Source: Candidatus Zixiibacteriota bacterium (lineage in GTDB: Bacteria; Zixibacteria; MSB-5A5; JAABVY01). Taken from it: 39,541 bases of DNA. The DNA lies in assembly GCA_011056555.1 (NCBI GenBank), contig DSEQ01000043.1, positions 1 through 39,541 of the forward strand. Direction: 5' to 3'. The translations under genes were made by a program, and so were the position numbers. Shown here piece after piece: positions 7,160-15,313 of this stretch (position 1 is the stretch's first letter; each line of letters starts with the position of its first letter). Below the pieces are notes generated by a model. That model searched no databases, had not been told where the DNA came from, and was given only the letters and a program-made list of their open reading frames with translations.

Positions 7160-9613
7160 TCAGTCTTTCCAGGCTTGTATTTTCCTGTTTTGCTGGCCGA
7201 TCCAGTGTGGTATCCAGGCTAGCGAAAACATATTTATGGCGATATCGCTTTTTCTCGGCTTGATCATTACTTTCTCAAATTCTTCCCTGGCAGGATCCAT
7301 ACTGCTCCTGATGTTTTCAATTTCTTGCTGCATCAGGTCCTCCAGCTCATGGTAACGCCGCTCAATATCCTCTAACTTCTCTTGCGCGCGCTTGATATCG
7401 CCATGATCCTTCATCATACGGCTGGTCCGGGTCGCAGTCGTTGAGGCTCTACCAAGAGTAGAGCTGCTGACCTTTTTGCGCCCCAAAACAGTTGACAGTA
7501 AGGTCGTGCCGAAGGAGACAGCTGCATTGACCTTGCTGTGGCGGGCCTGCTCCTTTTCGCGTTCCACAGCTTGACGGGCTCGCAGAAGGCTGTTCTCCAG
7601 GGTCGCAAGCTTTGTGGCATATTTTTTTCGCAACTTCTCGATCGCCGCATCGCGCTTTTCGTGAGCACTGTGCTGCAGGCGGATGCGGAAATCCCGCTCG
7701 CTTTCATCCGGCCCCGAAATAATTCCCAGGGAAGGGCTTTTCAGAAGCTGCAGATGTTGACTCCTGTAAAGCCAGTTTTTGAACGCGCTCTGCCAGACGG
7801 AATAGCTTCGCTTACGGTTGATCGTTTGCGGGATACTGCCGAATGAGGCCCCATCGTCGAATGCGAGGTCATCAAGTTGATCCTTCACATTGATTATACG
7901 AGCGGTATCCCAATCCGGCGCTTCGGCTCCCTCAGGAATATCACAGAGACAGCATATTCTATTTTCAGTGGCCACCCCGGCTTTAGCATTTGCGTAGAAC
8001 AAGGTGGCGTCGGAGATCAGAGCTGGTTCATAGAAAAGCGTCGATTCGGCCGGAGGCTGTGTATTGACAGTGAGAAAATGCTCTGTGATGCCGGGTCCTA
8101 AAATCGGCTTGGACAGAAATTCTCTTTCTGTTTTTGAGGCTTCAATTGGCCGCGCCGCTTCCCCGGATACAGAAGCGCCTTTATCAAAAGCGATTTCATC
8201 CTTCCTGGAGGACATCAACTGCTTTATCTGATCACGGGTCAGAGGACCCCGCAGGTAGGATAGTACCCAGCGAGTTTGAAAAATGACGGGATCGTCTTCA
8301 TGAACATTATTCATCAGGAAAACTCTCTTCCCCAACGATGATATGGTCTGTTCCAGGCGCCTGCGTTCAAAACGCATAGCACTTTCCCCGCCAATCCCCT
8401 CCAGACCATCCAGCATGCGTTCCTTGTCCCGCTCGGTCTGCAAACGGCCTATGAACCACGTCCCGATGTTGGAGAGGCCCTTATAGTCCAGATCCACGGG
8501 ATTCTGGGTTGCCAGGACAACTCCCAGACCAAATGCGCGCGCCTGTTTCAATAATGTCAGCAGGGGCTGCTTTGAGGGCGGATTTGCTACCGGCGGCATA
8601 TATCCGAAAATCTCATCTATGTACAATATCGCCCGCAGACTCGAGGTCCCCGGCTGAGTTCTAACCCATCCCAGCATCTGGGTCAGAAGCAGTGAGACAA
8701 AGAACATCCGCTCTTTGTCATTCAGATGAGCGATGGAAAAAATCGAAACGCGCGGCCTGCCCTCGGGTGTATACAAAATCTGCCCGATATCCAGCGGAAC
8801 TCCCTCCAGCCAGGATGAGAATCCGGGCGCGGCAATCAGGTTATTAATCCTCATGGCCAGTTCGAAGCGCTCCCCGGCCGGATAGAACGACTCCAGATCA
8901 AAGATCCCGATACGTTCCACAGGCGGTTCCTGGATCGACCTTATGAACTCCTCCAGACTCAGGTCCCGCCCCTGCAGCCAGAACTGATTCAATATGCTGG
9001 AGAGCAGGATATGATCTTTGCTCTGCAGCGGATCAGTATCGATACCTATCAGGCTTAACAGGCTGGTGACTGTCGTGTTGACTTTCTCCTGAAACAGATC
9101 ATTGTCTTCCAGTATTTCCTTCGAGGGCGCCGCAAAAGATTTCAGAATTGAAACCGGAACACCGGCAGTGCTCCCGGGCGTAAAGATATTGAATTCAGCG
9201 GCATTTTTATAATTTCTGATCCTCTCCGCATCCTGGCCCCAAGCGGCCAGACCCTTGCGCCACAGCTCCGCTTGCGCCGCAGCAAAATCCTCAACAGACA
9301 CCCCTTTCGTGCGGGCATCATCAGCATTGACCCAGGGCAGAAACTGCTCCGGCTTGAGCTCGGAAAAAGCCAGCATCAGATTGCCCAAATCCCCCTTCGG
9401 ATCAATTATTACCGCCGGAATTCCGTCTATTACGGCTTCCTCCAGAAGACCGATGCACAATCCCGTCTTGCCGCTGCCGGTCATGCCCACGCAGACGGCA
9501 TGGGTAGTCAAGTCCTTGGAATCATAAAGTAGCGGATACTCTGAAAGGCTCTTCTTCTCCAGATCATATTCACGACCCAGATAGAAGGCCCCCAATTTTT
9601 CGTAATTTTCCAT
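7160..9613 (-). CDS. HerA-like (DUF87/DUF853-type) ATPase
   Basis: This 817-residue P-loop ATPase belongs to the FtsK-HerA superfamily. It has Walker A 'GMTGSGKT' at residues 43-50, 'IIDPKGDLGNL' just after (69-79), Walker B 'AILYIDEIFGYMPP' at 328-341, the sensor-like 'LATQNPVDLDYKGLSN' at 367-382, and a conserved arginine in 'TWFIGR' (390). The C-terminal third is a long charged coiled coil interrupted by a small glycine/serine segment near 'VSFGTTLLSTVLGRK'. There is no signal peptide, so it acts in the cytoplasm. Relatives are thought to move DNA or polypeptides as ring-shaped motors, but the substrate of this subfamily is unknown. No NurA-type nuclease is encoded beside it. The DUF4332 gene lies 126 nt upstream on the same strand; linkage is possible but unproven. 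Confidence 0.85.
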   Translation of the reverse strand: MENYEKLGAFYLGREYDLEKKSLSEYPLLYDSKDLTTHAVCVGMTGSGKTGLCIGLLEEAVIDGIPAVIIDPKGDLGNLMLAFSELKPEQFLPWVNADDARTKGVSVEDFAAAQAELWRKGLAAWGQDAERIRNYKNAAEFNIFTPGSTAGVPVSILKSFAAPSKEILEDNDLFQEKVNTTVTSLLSLIGIDTDPLQSKDHILLSSILNQFWLQGRDLSLEEFIRSIQEPPVERIGIFDLESFYPAGERFELAMRINNLIAAPGFSSWLEGVPLDIGQILYTPEGRPRVSIFSIAHLNDKERMFFVSLLLTQMLGWVRTQPGTSSLRAILYIDEIFGYMPPVANPPSKQPLLTLLKQARAFGLGVVLATQNPVDLDYKGLSNIGTWFIGRLQTERDKERMLDGLEGIGGESAMRFERRRLEQTISSLGKRVFLMNNVHEDDPVIFQTRWVLSYLRGPLTRDQIKQLMSSRKDEIAFDKGASVSGEAARPIEASKTEREFLSKPILGPGITEHFLTVNTQPPAESTLFYEPALISDATLFYANAKAGVATENRICCLCDIPEGAEAPDWDTARIINVKDQLDDLAFDDGASFGSIPQTINRKRSYSVWQSAFKNWLYRSQHLQLLKSPSLGIISGPDESERDFRIRLQHSAHEKRDAAIEKLRKKYATKLATLENSLLRARQAVEREKEQARHSKVNAAVSFGTTLLSTVLGRKKVSSSTLGRASTTATRTSRMMKDHGDIKRAQEKLEDIERRYHELEDLMQQEIENIRSSMDPAREEFEKVMIKPRKSDIAINMFSLAWIPHWIGQQNRKIQAWKD

Positions 9614-9739
9614 CCCGATCAGGCCCCTGGTATATACTTACATCTGTAAACCATAAATGATGGAACCCGGCAGGTCCGGGTCCCACAAAACCGTTTATTA
9701 ATAAACTGATCAAAGATCTAATAGCGTCAGAGTGTCTGT

Positions 9740-10144
9740 TCAATACTCGACCTTCCTTGGCAGCACCTTGGCCTGTTCGATCCATTCACTCACCCGCGAC
9801 TCAGGGGGAACTGCCCTGACCAGCTTCTTCTCTTGATTCACAGCAGCCATCCTCTCCGCGAGATTCTTGGCATTTCTCTGGGCCAGCTCAGGGACAGTAT
9901 CCACTCCAGCCGCTTCCAGCAAATCAGCATACTCCTCGCCGATTCCCTTTACACGAAACAGATCGGCCATGTTGACCCAGCGCAAAATACGCTTCTCGCT
10001 GATGCCGGTCTTTTCAGCAATTTCTTTACGACCGGTGGTCGTGCAGCACTTTTCCAGTAGAGATTCTACCGTACTTATTCCCTGTTCTTCAAACTTTGAG
10101 GAAAGGCTCTTACCTATGCCCTCAATTTCGGCTAATTTCGCCAT
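9740..10144 (-). CDS. DUF4332 helix-hairpin-helix protein
   Basis: The start is set at the ATG at 10144 because CAAAGGAGTGCGAA directly precedes it; an upstream in-frame start at 10168 lacks such a site. The 134-residue product begins 'MAKLAEIEGIGKSLSSKFEE' and has a second copy of the same pattern, 'FRVKGIGEEYADLLEAAGVD', so it consists of two helix-hairpin-helix units. These are joined by 'KEIAEKTGISEKRILRWVN', and this arrangement is characteristic of DUF4332. Helix-hairpin-helix units usually bind DNA without sequence specificity, but the role of this family is not known. The gene lies upstream of the HerA-like ATPase gene on the same strand. Confidence 0.85.
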   Translation of the reverse strand: MAKLAEIEGIGKSLSSKFEEQGISTVESLLEKCCTTTGRKEIAEKTGISEKRILRWVNMADLFRVKGIGEEYADLLEAAGVDTVPELAQRNAKNLAERMAAVNQEKKLVRAVPPESRVSEWIEQAKVLPRKVEY

Positions 10145-10453
10145 TTCGCACTCCTTTGTCAAAATCAATTAACTACTGAGCAGCACTTTCGATAGCTGCC
10201 TATATTCAGCACTGGGCCAGACTCTCCAGTATCTTTCCCGGCCAGCAAATCAAGGCAAGTCAGGACAAATACATACGTAGCAGAACCGATTGACTGCCTC
10301 ACCTTCAGTCCGAAAGTCTCACATGACAGTGGTGATATTTAACTGGAGATAGCCGTACTGAAAAACCATTATTTTTTCAAAGTGCTCACAATTTAATTTA
10401 TTTGCCACTTTAAGTCCAGTGTTTTTCTATACGTCCCAATCGATTCAACGTCA
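10145..10453. other. Spacer without genes
   Basis: About 310 bases with no convincing frame or known element. It holds the leader and presumably the promoter of the DUF4332 gene, but no clear -35/-10 pair was identified. Confidence 0.35.
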
Positions 10454-10567
10454 TTATTCCTCAATCCAGCGGCTAACGAAATCTACCAGATCTGATTCGT
10501 TAATTAAATCAATCTTGGCAGAATATAAATGCTCTTCAGCTCCTTAAATGCATTATCCATATTCACT
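10454..10567 (-). pseudogene. Small frameshifted gene
   Basis: A GTG at 10567 (minus strand) has GAGGAG eight bases upstream and opens 'VNMDNAFKELKS' before a quick stop. A neighbouring frame then reads 'EEHLYSAKIDLINESDLVDF' and 'VSRWIEE' to a stop at 10454. The two halves look like one small acidic helical protein of about 38 residues split by a frameshift. I do not recognise a family. An assembly error is an alternative explanation. Confidence 0.35.
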
Positions 10568-10608
10568 TTTGGTACTCCTCAGGATTTCTTTGCTGTGGAC
10601 TTATAGCC

Positions 10609-11049
10609 TTAACCCATAAGTATCTTAATCATTTCAGGGATTTTACGCTGGCAGGTTGTACGAGAATAAGATGGATTTTTATTTTCCGGCCCTTGATGAT
10701 CAGAGTTGGGCAAATCGATTCTGATCATGGGCACAATAAGAATGCTTTTTACTCCTTCAGGACAATCTCCATCGCAAGGCAAAACCCTTGACTTCTTTAC
10801 GTATTCCACCCAGAGCATTTCACTTCCCCTACCATTAGTCTGAACGAGAAAGGTTTCGCGCATTACAGTCATGGGGGGTTCATCCGCTTTCAATTCGATC
10901 CTTGCAAATTCTTTCTCGGAAACTTCAGATGTCTTACGCATTGGAGGAGATTCTATGATGAAAGCTACAATGATTATCGCTAAGGTCGAAAATGTCATGC
11001 CAATCATGATAGCGCTCATGACTCTTTTGTCGTACCAGGAAATCATCAT
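10609..11049 (-). CDS. Hypothetical single-pass membrane protein
   Basis: The ATG at 11049 is chosen over a TTG at 11085, giving 146 residues; neither has a strong ribosome-binding site. A hydrophobic segment at about residues 11-32 ('AIMIGMTFSTLAIIIVAFII') is the only clear structural feature and would anchor the protein in the inner membrane. The rest is polar and includes a 'CDGDC' pair of cysteines near residue 92. No family is recognised. The opposite strand also has open frames here, so the coding status is uncertain. It faces away from the small-gene operon that starts at 11523. Confidence 0.35.
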   Translation of the reverse strand: MMISWYDKRVMSAIMIGMTFSTLAIIIVAFIIESPPMRKTSEVSEKEFARIELKADEPPMTVMRETFLVQTNGRGSEMLWVEYVKKSRVLPCDGDCPEGVKSILIVPMIRIDLPNSDHQGPENKNPSYSRTTCQRKIPEMIKILMG

Positions 11050-11085
11050 GGCAACACCGACACTTTCAGGTTTGGAGACTTTCAA

Positions 11086-11444
11086 GCTGTCGTTCCAGGT
11101 GATATTTAAAGATCTATATTAAAAACAGTTTCTTGCTTGGTAGTAGAAGCAGAAGTAGTGAACTGCTATTTGTGAAGATAATTGATCAAATTGGACAACC
11201 CCTATCCGATCCAAATATTTATCGTGATTGTAATATACCCAACGCCGGCCAATCCAGTCAAGTACTATTTGTTAATTTTTGAGAAGTCATAACTCTTTGC
11301 ACAACTTATAATTACAATGCTTATATTGCTAACTTATTCTGATACGAAGAGTTACACAAAGTCATAAATTTCAACAATTCGCAATACCTTGTACCGCATA
11401 CGCTTAGAGGCATAGAATGCATATGATATTGGCATAAATATTGC
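11086..11444. other. AT-rich spacer
   Basis: An AT-rich stretch upstream of the four-gene run. No gene, repeat or RNA was recognised. The drop in GC compared with the flanking genes marks the left boundary of the 11.4-14.9 kb block. Confidence 0.35.
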
Positions 11445-11473
11445 TTGCATTAATTTATTGAGCATTTTATAAT
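11445..11473 (+). promoter_or_regulatory. Candidate sigma-70 promoter for the 11.5-14.9 kb operon
   Basis: TTGCAT at 11445-11450 and TATAAT at 11468-11473 are separated by 17 bp. They lie 49 bp before the first start codon at 11523. The -10 box is a perfect consensus. Chance matches are common in AT-rich DNA. Confidence 0.5.
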
Positions 11474-11522
11474 CCAGATAAAAGGCTGAAGAGGTCATTA
11501 AAATCTCAAAGCGGTATACGAT

Positions 11523-11776
11523 ATGAGTGATAGTAATCATAATGACAATAAGGACTTAGCCGAAACTGCAATAGAGTATGCGAAGGCAGGACAGAAGGAG
11601 CAATCTGATCTTATACTTGAAATAACGCGTGAAACGGTTTCGAGAGTCTATGATGGATCCTCAAGATTGCAGGCAAGTTCGCTCAGGATAGAGAGAAAAT
11701 GCTATCAGATTTTGCGCTCTCAGAAGCTAAAGACATGGCCAGCGAGATAGAACAGAAATTCGGAGAGTCGAAATAG
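11523..11776 (+). pseudogene. Small charged helical protein, frameshifted
   Basis: From ATG 11523 the frame encodes a charged, helix-prone protein ('NKDLAETAIEYAKAGQKEQ', 'LILEITRETVSRVYDGSS'). After codon 47 it runs into non-matching sequence and a stop at 11750. From about 11663 the third frame continues in the same style ('KIAGKFAQDREKMLSDFALS', then 'EAKDMASEIEQKFGESK') to a TAG at 11776. One missing base near 11661-11663 would restore a single protein of about 84 residues. It is the first gene of the block, 35 nt before the HExxH-transposase gene. No family is recognised. A sequencing or assembly error is a real alternative to a true pseudogene. Confidence 0.55.
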
Positions 11777-11811
11777 AGGCTGTAACAGAATAAAAGTCAA
11801 GCCCGAGAAAT

Positions 11812-13188
11812 ATGACTGAACTGGAAGAAAAACTAAGTAAATTGGTATGCAAAGTAGCACCTGCCGATCAGGCAAGGATATTCATGCCGGGAAGTTCATA
11901 TGCGGTAGCAAAAAAGAATGATTTGCTCAATCAAATAAGAATATGGAGAGCAAGTTACGACAAGATAAGTAGTCTCATCAGCGACACGATTATGAGGGGC
12001 TTGGAGAATACACATATTGCCTTTTATGTAACATTTCCTGGCAAAAAGTATAATTCAAAATATAGGGAATTCGCCGAAAAGATAACAGACGAATATGCTC
12101 GTGTTACAGGAATTTATCTCAAACACTTTCATGATAAGAAGGACTTCATTCTCCTCAGCGCCAAACTCGAATTTAACAAGATGTGTTATGCCCTCTTGCA
12201 CGAAGCAGCGCATCAACAGGGCATGAATGAGTATGATACTCGTGAGTTTGAGGCAAATGTAAAATCTTGCATTGAAGGTACTCCTGTACCATCAAAAGAA
12301 GATATCGAAAAGAGAGTAAACTTCTACCATTCTAAAATAAATATATATGGCGACACTCTTGAATTGGAAGAAATTTTGGGACGATGGCGCGACAGACGGC
12401 TGGGCGAGACTCCTTATTTGGCATTGGGTACAAGACGGGAGAAGGTTCGCTACAGAGATGCGATTGTTAACGCGGAGGTTCTGGTTGCGGCAGGGGTCCG
12501 GATCAATGGCCGCCCTGAGATACTGGGTGTAAGTGTCTCCTTATCAGAAGCAGCAGAACATTGGTACCAGTTTATCAGGGAGCTTTTCAGGCGAGGTCTG
12601 TGCGGAGTGCGCTTCATCACATCTGACGATTACACGGGTCTTTCGGTAGCCCGCCGGGTGTTCTTCGCAGGCGTTCTCTGGCAGCGCTGCCAGAGAAGTC
12701 TCATTCAAGATGCAGTCAGGCAATCTTACCAGAGTTTCAAAAAAGAAGAACATCCGCATCTTGAAGCTCTCGGTAATCTATGTGAGATGGCCCATGCACG
12801 GAGTCGTGAAGTAGTCGATAGACTGGGGAACATATTCGCAGCTCAGAGTCGCCTGGACGCAAATGCCCTACTTATGGAGTTTGTCAGACGCTACAAGAGG
12901 TCAGCTCCAAATTTGTCTGCCTGGGCCCTGAAAAACATTCCGGCAGCTTTGACAGTCCATCAACTGCCATCGGGCCATCGCAGGCTAATGAGAGAGGCTA
13001 CCCTTCTCACCGATCTTATATGTAATGATTCCCGCAATTGGCGAATGCAGAAGGGCCACCCCTTCCCCGACCTGGCAAAATGTCTGCAGAGGATGACTGA
13101 TTATGCCATGTGGACTTGTGAGAAGTTTGATTATTATGGATTCCATCTGGATTTTCAATACGGACCGGAATTGAATAATAGATTTTAG
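11812..13188 (+). CDS. HExxH zincin-like domain fused to an IS256-type transposase domain
   Basis: One open frame of 458 residues has two unrelated parts. Residues 1 to about 182 are AT-rich in coding and carry 'LLHEAAHQQG' with HExxH at 130-134, plus downstream glutamates (145, 147) that could be the third metal ligand; a zinc peptidase-like fold is inferred. Residues about 183-445 follow the core of IS256 (Mutator) transposases: 'RWRDRRLGETPYL', 'VAAGVRINGRPEILGVSV', 'WYQFIRELFRRGLCGVRF', 'VLWQRCQ', 'SAPNLSAWALKNIPAALTV'. The family's first catalytic Asp is Gly206 and the catalytic Glu is Thr400; Asp272 remains. It therefore should not transpose, and the usual N-terminal DNA-binding part is absent. 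The next gene starts 21 nt later. This may be a domesticated fusion or a decaying insertion product. Confidence 0.75.
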   Translation: MTELEEKLSKLVCKVAPADQARIFMPGSSYAVAKKNDLLNQIRIWRASYDKISSLISDTIMRGLENTHIAFYVTFPGKKYNSKYREFAEKITDEYARVTGIYLKHFHDKKDFILLSAKLEFNKMCYALLHEAAHQQGMNEYDTREFEANVKSCIEGTPVPSKEDIEKRVNFYHSKINIYGDTLELEEILGRWRDRRLGETPYLALGTRREKVRYRDAIVNAEVLVAAGVRINGRPEILGVSVSLSEAAEHWYQFIRELFRRGLCGVRFITSDDYTGLSVARRVFFAGVLWQRCQRSLIQDAVRQSYQSFKKEEHPHLEALGNLCEMAHARSREVVDRLGNIFAAQSRLDANALLMEFVRRYKRSAPNLSAWALKNIPAALTVHQLPSGHRRLMREATLLTDLICNDSRNWRMQKGHPFPDLAKCLQRMTDYAMWTCEKFDYYGFHLDFQYGPELNNRF

Positions 13189-13209
13189 ACTCTTTAAATA
13201 GGATCGGTC

Positions 13210-14397
13210 ATGGAACATACTGAGCGCCTGGATGAAATCCTGGAATCAATTCGAAATAGCTTCGATGCAAATGAGACAGGCTGGAATGAATTCTTTGCTG
13301 AGCTCAGCAAGCCGCAATACGATGAATTAAGGAGCGATCCGGATCTGTGGGACCTGAGACTGCGATACTATTTCCTGATCAGATCGGAAGAGGAGGCACG
13401 TAATGCCTGTATATCCGCTGCGAGAAACCAATGTCCCGAACAGGAAGCGACTTTATATATTCATACGATATATAGATGGCCACATCTGAGAGACACTTGT
13501 CAAAGTGACACAGTCACTACAGCGCAGAATATGGCTGATGAGCTCGCCGCTTCCAACGATCGAGAGTATATCCTGGGCTGCATTAGAGCCCTGCTACAGA
13601 CATTTGTATCAGACACGGCTCCGATAAATTGGATACAACCAGTGGATTCTGAAAGAACCAAATTATTTTTAAATATTCTTAGATTTCCTTCCCCCGAGGA
13701 TGCCGCTAAGTATGAAAGCCTGTTTTCAAATCTCAAGAATAGAAAAGATAGCTGGCTTTCCTTTCCAGAGAGAGACTGTTCTGTCTTTGACGGAATAACT
13801 AATATGATTATAGTACCCTGGCCACGGACTGCTCTTCATCGTCTTGCTATATATCTGGGATGCATGGATAAATTATGGCCCTACTTACGAGAAATATTAT
13901 TGGAGATGTGCCTGGAGACAAAATGCGAAGAATGCGGGAAAGTATCCTATAAAGTACCGGTCATGGAATTTTTTGACCTGCAGGCTGTGGCCTGTGCAGA
14001 GTGCGGACATCTGACCGATCAAGCTTGGTGTGCAGAGGGGTATATATTGGGTCAAGGATTCCGAGAGTTCTTCTCCATGGCCCGGCTGGTCAACCTGATA
14101 CAAATAAATTGCGCGGGACTATCTTTTCATGAAACAATTCCGGTCTGCATCTCTGCAGCCGATAAGCTTCAGGATTTCCGAAAGCGGTTTATTGAGTTCA
14201 TTAAGAAGGAAGTTCAACCATGTAACAAGAAGATAATAAATATTGATTTTGAACATAACATAGCCGAAACATTATCAAATCCTGCTGAGGGCTATTTCAA
14301 TCTGGACTTCTCACTGACGAATAAACTTGCTGGTTTAGAGGAGGAATTCATCTCAGCCTTTAGGAGTTTCCTGGATAGCTATTATGATAGCATGTAG
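13210..14397 (+). CDS. Hypothetical protein with a treble CxxC zinc-ribbon-like site
   Basis: This 395-residue soluble protein has no recognised family. It is mainly helical by composition, with no signal peptide or membrane segment. Two CxxC pairs, 'KCEECGK' (Cys239, Cys242) and 'CAECGH' (Cys262, Cys265), are 19 residues apart and look like a zinc ribbon inserted between helical regions. The start ATG lies 21 nt after the HExxH-transposase gene, and the stop lies 11 nt before the next gene, so the three are very probably one transcript. The coding sequence is AT-richer than that of the glucan genes. The role is unknown; the zinc ribbon suggests contact with nucleic acid or protein, but this is only inference. 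Confidence 0.7.
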   Translation: MEHTERLDEILESIRNSFDANETGWNEFFAELSKPQYDELRSDPDLWDLRLRYYFLIRSEEEARNACISAARNQCPEQEATLYIHTIYRWPHLRDTCQSDTVTTAQNMADELAASNDREYILGCIRALLQTFVSDTAPINWIQPVDSERTKLFLNILRFPSPEDAAKYESLFSNLKNRKDSWLSFPERDCSVFDGITNMIIVPWPRTALHRLAIYLGCMDKLWPYLREILLEMCLETKCEECGKVSYKVPVMEFFDLQAVACAECGHLTDQAWCAEGYILGQGFREFFSMARLVNLIQINCAGLSFHETIPVCISAADKLQDFRKRFIEFIKKEVQPCNKKIINIDFEHNIAETLSNPAEGYFNLDFSLTNKLAGLEEEFISAFRSFLDSYYDSM

Positions 14398-14408
14398 GCA
14401 AAATATTT

Positions 14409-14948
14409 ATGGAAGTACTTACTCTAAAAAAATATAAAAGGATAATTCGCAAATATAACCGACCTACTTCCGAGCAGATCGAAAATTTCATTGAATATTT
14501 ACGACAATGTCATAGTTGGTACAAACATCTTCCCTTGTTGCCTCCTGGCCGAGAATTTATTTTCTTCATTGATCCGAATGCAGGAATGGAAATTCTCAAA
14601 TATCCCGATGGTCAGCGACTCCTAAGTAATATTGACTGGGAAAATTATATTCCCCATTACTTTAAGATGCCTGCCGTGGATTATCGAAAACGGTTCGGCC
14701 GCCTGGAATTTCTGAAGAATTTAAGGAAGCTTTGTAAACGGAAAAAGCGACAGTTCCAGCACAGTTATAAGTACGGATTCCGATATCACCCATTCAAACG
14801 AAGACTGCGTGATTTAATAGGTGAGGAGCGTCTGGACCGACTCAATGCAGTCGATCCAGATTTTAAACTGCTTCTCAAACCTGAGGTTGATCGGCTTTTA
14901 AACAGCATCAGAACAGGCATTACAAGAGTGCTGGATTTGATTTACTAA
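14409..14948 (+). CDS. Conserved hypothetical protein with 'HSWYKHLPL' motif
   Basis: A 179-residue soluble basic protein. The stretch 'CHSWYKHLPLLPPG' (residues 34-47) followed by 'FIFFIDPNAGM' (50-60) resembles a motif I recall from hypothetical proteins of several bacteria, but no function is known for them. A central Lys/Arg-rich segment, 'LRKLCKRKKRQFQHSYKYG' (about 105-123), could bind nucleic acid. It is the last gene of the tightly packed run from 11523; the gap from the previous stop is 11 nt. No signal peptide or membrane segment is present. It may depend on the zinc-ribbon protein encoded just before it. Confidence 0.65.
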   Translation: MEVLTLKKYKRIIRKYNRPTSEQIENFIEYLRQCHSWYKHLPLLPPGREFIFFIDPNAGMEILKYPDGQRLLSNIDWENYIPHYFKMPAVDYRKRFGRLEFLKNLRKLCKRKKRQFQHSYKYGFRYHPFKRRLRDLIGEERLDRLNAVDPDFKLLLKPEVDRLLNSIRTGITRVLDLIY

Positions 14949-14990
14949 TCAGGCCCCAATGTTTAAGAACGGTCACGATTTGGTCAGAAT

Positions 14991-15056
14991 AGGGTGTAAC
15001 TCTTTGTGCTACAACGCGAGTATGAGCTTCAATTCTTCCCGCCTCCCCCATTTTAA
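14991..15056. repeat. Dispersed imperfect repeat, copy A
   Basis: About 66 bp here match 38141-38206 at roughly 75 percent identity by eye, including GGTGTAA, CTTTGTGC and GCGAGTATG. On the minus strand this copy reads 'RIEAHTRVVAQRVTPYS' and the other copy reads 'EIESHTRFAAQRLTP' followed by a stop. The repeat may therefore derive from a lost protein gene or mobile element. It lies in the 365-bp gap before the phosphorylase gene; nothing else was recognised in that gap. Confidence 0.5.
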
Positions 15057-15313
15057 CACCTGGTCTGCAAATCACGACAACAATTCAGTCGCTTCAATCC
15101 GCCACGACAGCATTACAATAGTATAATTGGTTCAAACAGAGTAAATGCTGTTAAGTAAATTTTGAAGACATCAGCATGCGGCAGTAAAATAATTTGTTTG
15201 TAATGGTCAGGAGTGTCTCTTATATTTGGCGTCCGGCTGTACCTTAAGAATATGTGGAGCTAAGTAGGTTCGGAATGTGAGCAAATCTGCAAGATAAGTG
15301 GAAAGGTATTACT

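Noticed and set aside
12352..13188. Intact IS256-family insertion sequence
   Set aside because: No transposase N-terminus, two catalytic residues lost, and no terminal inverted repeats or target duplications seen around it.
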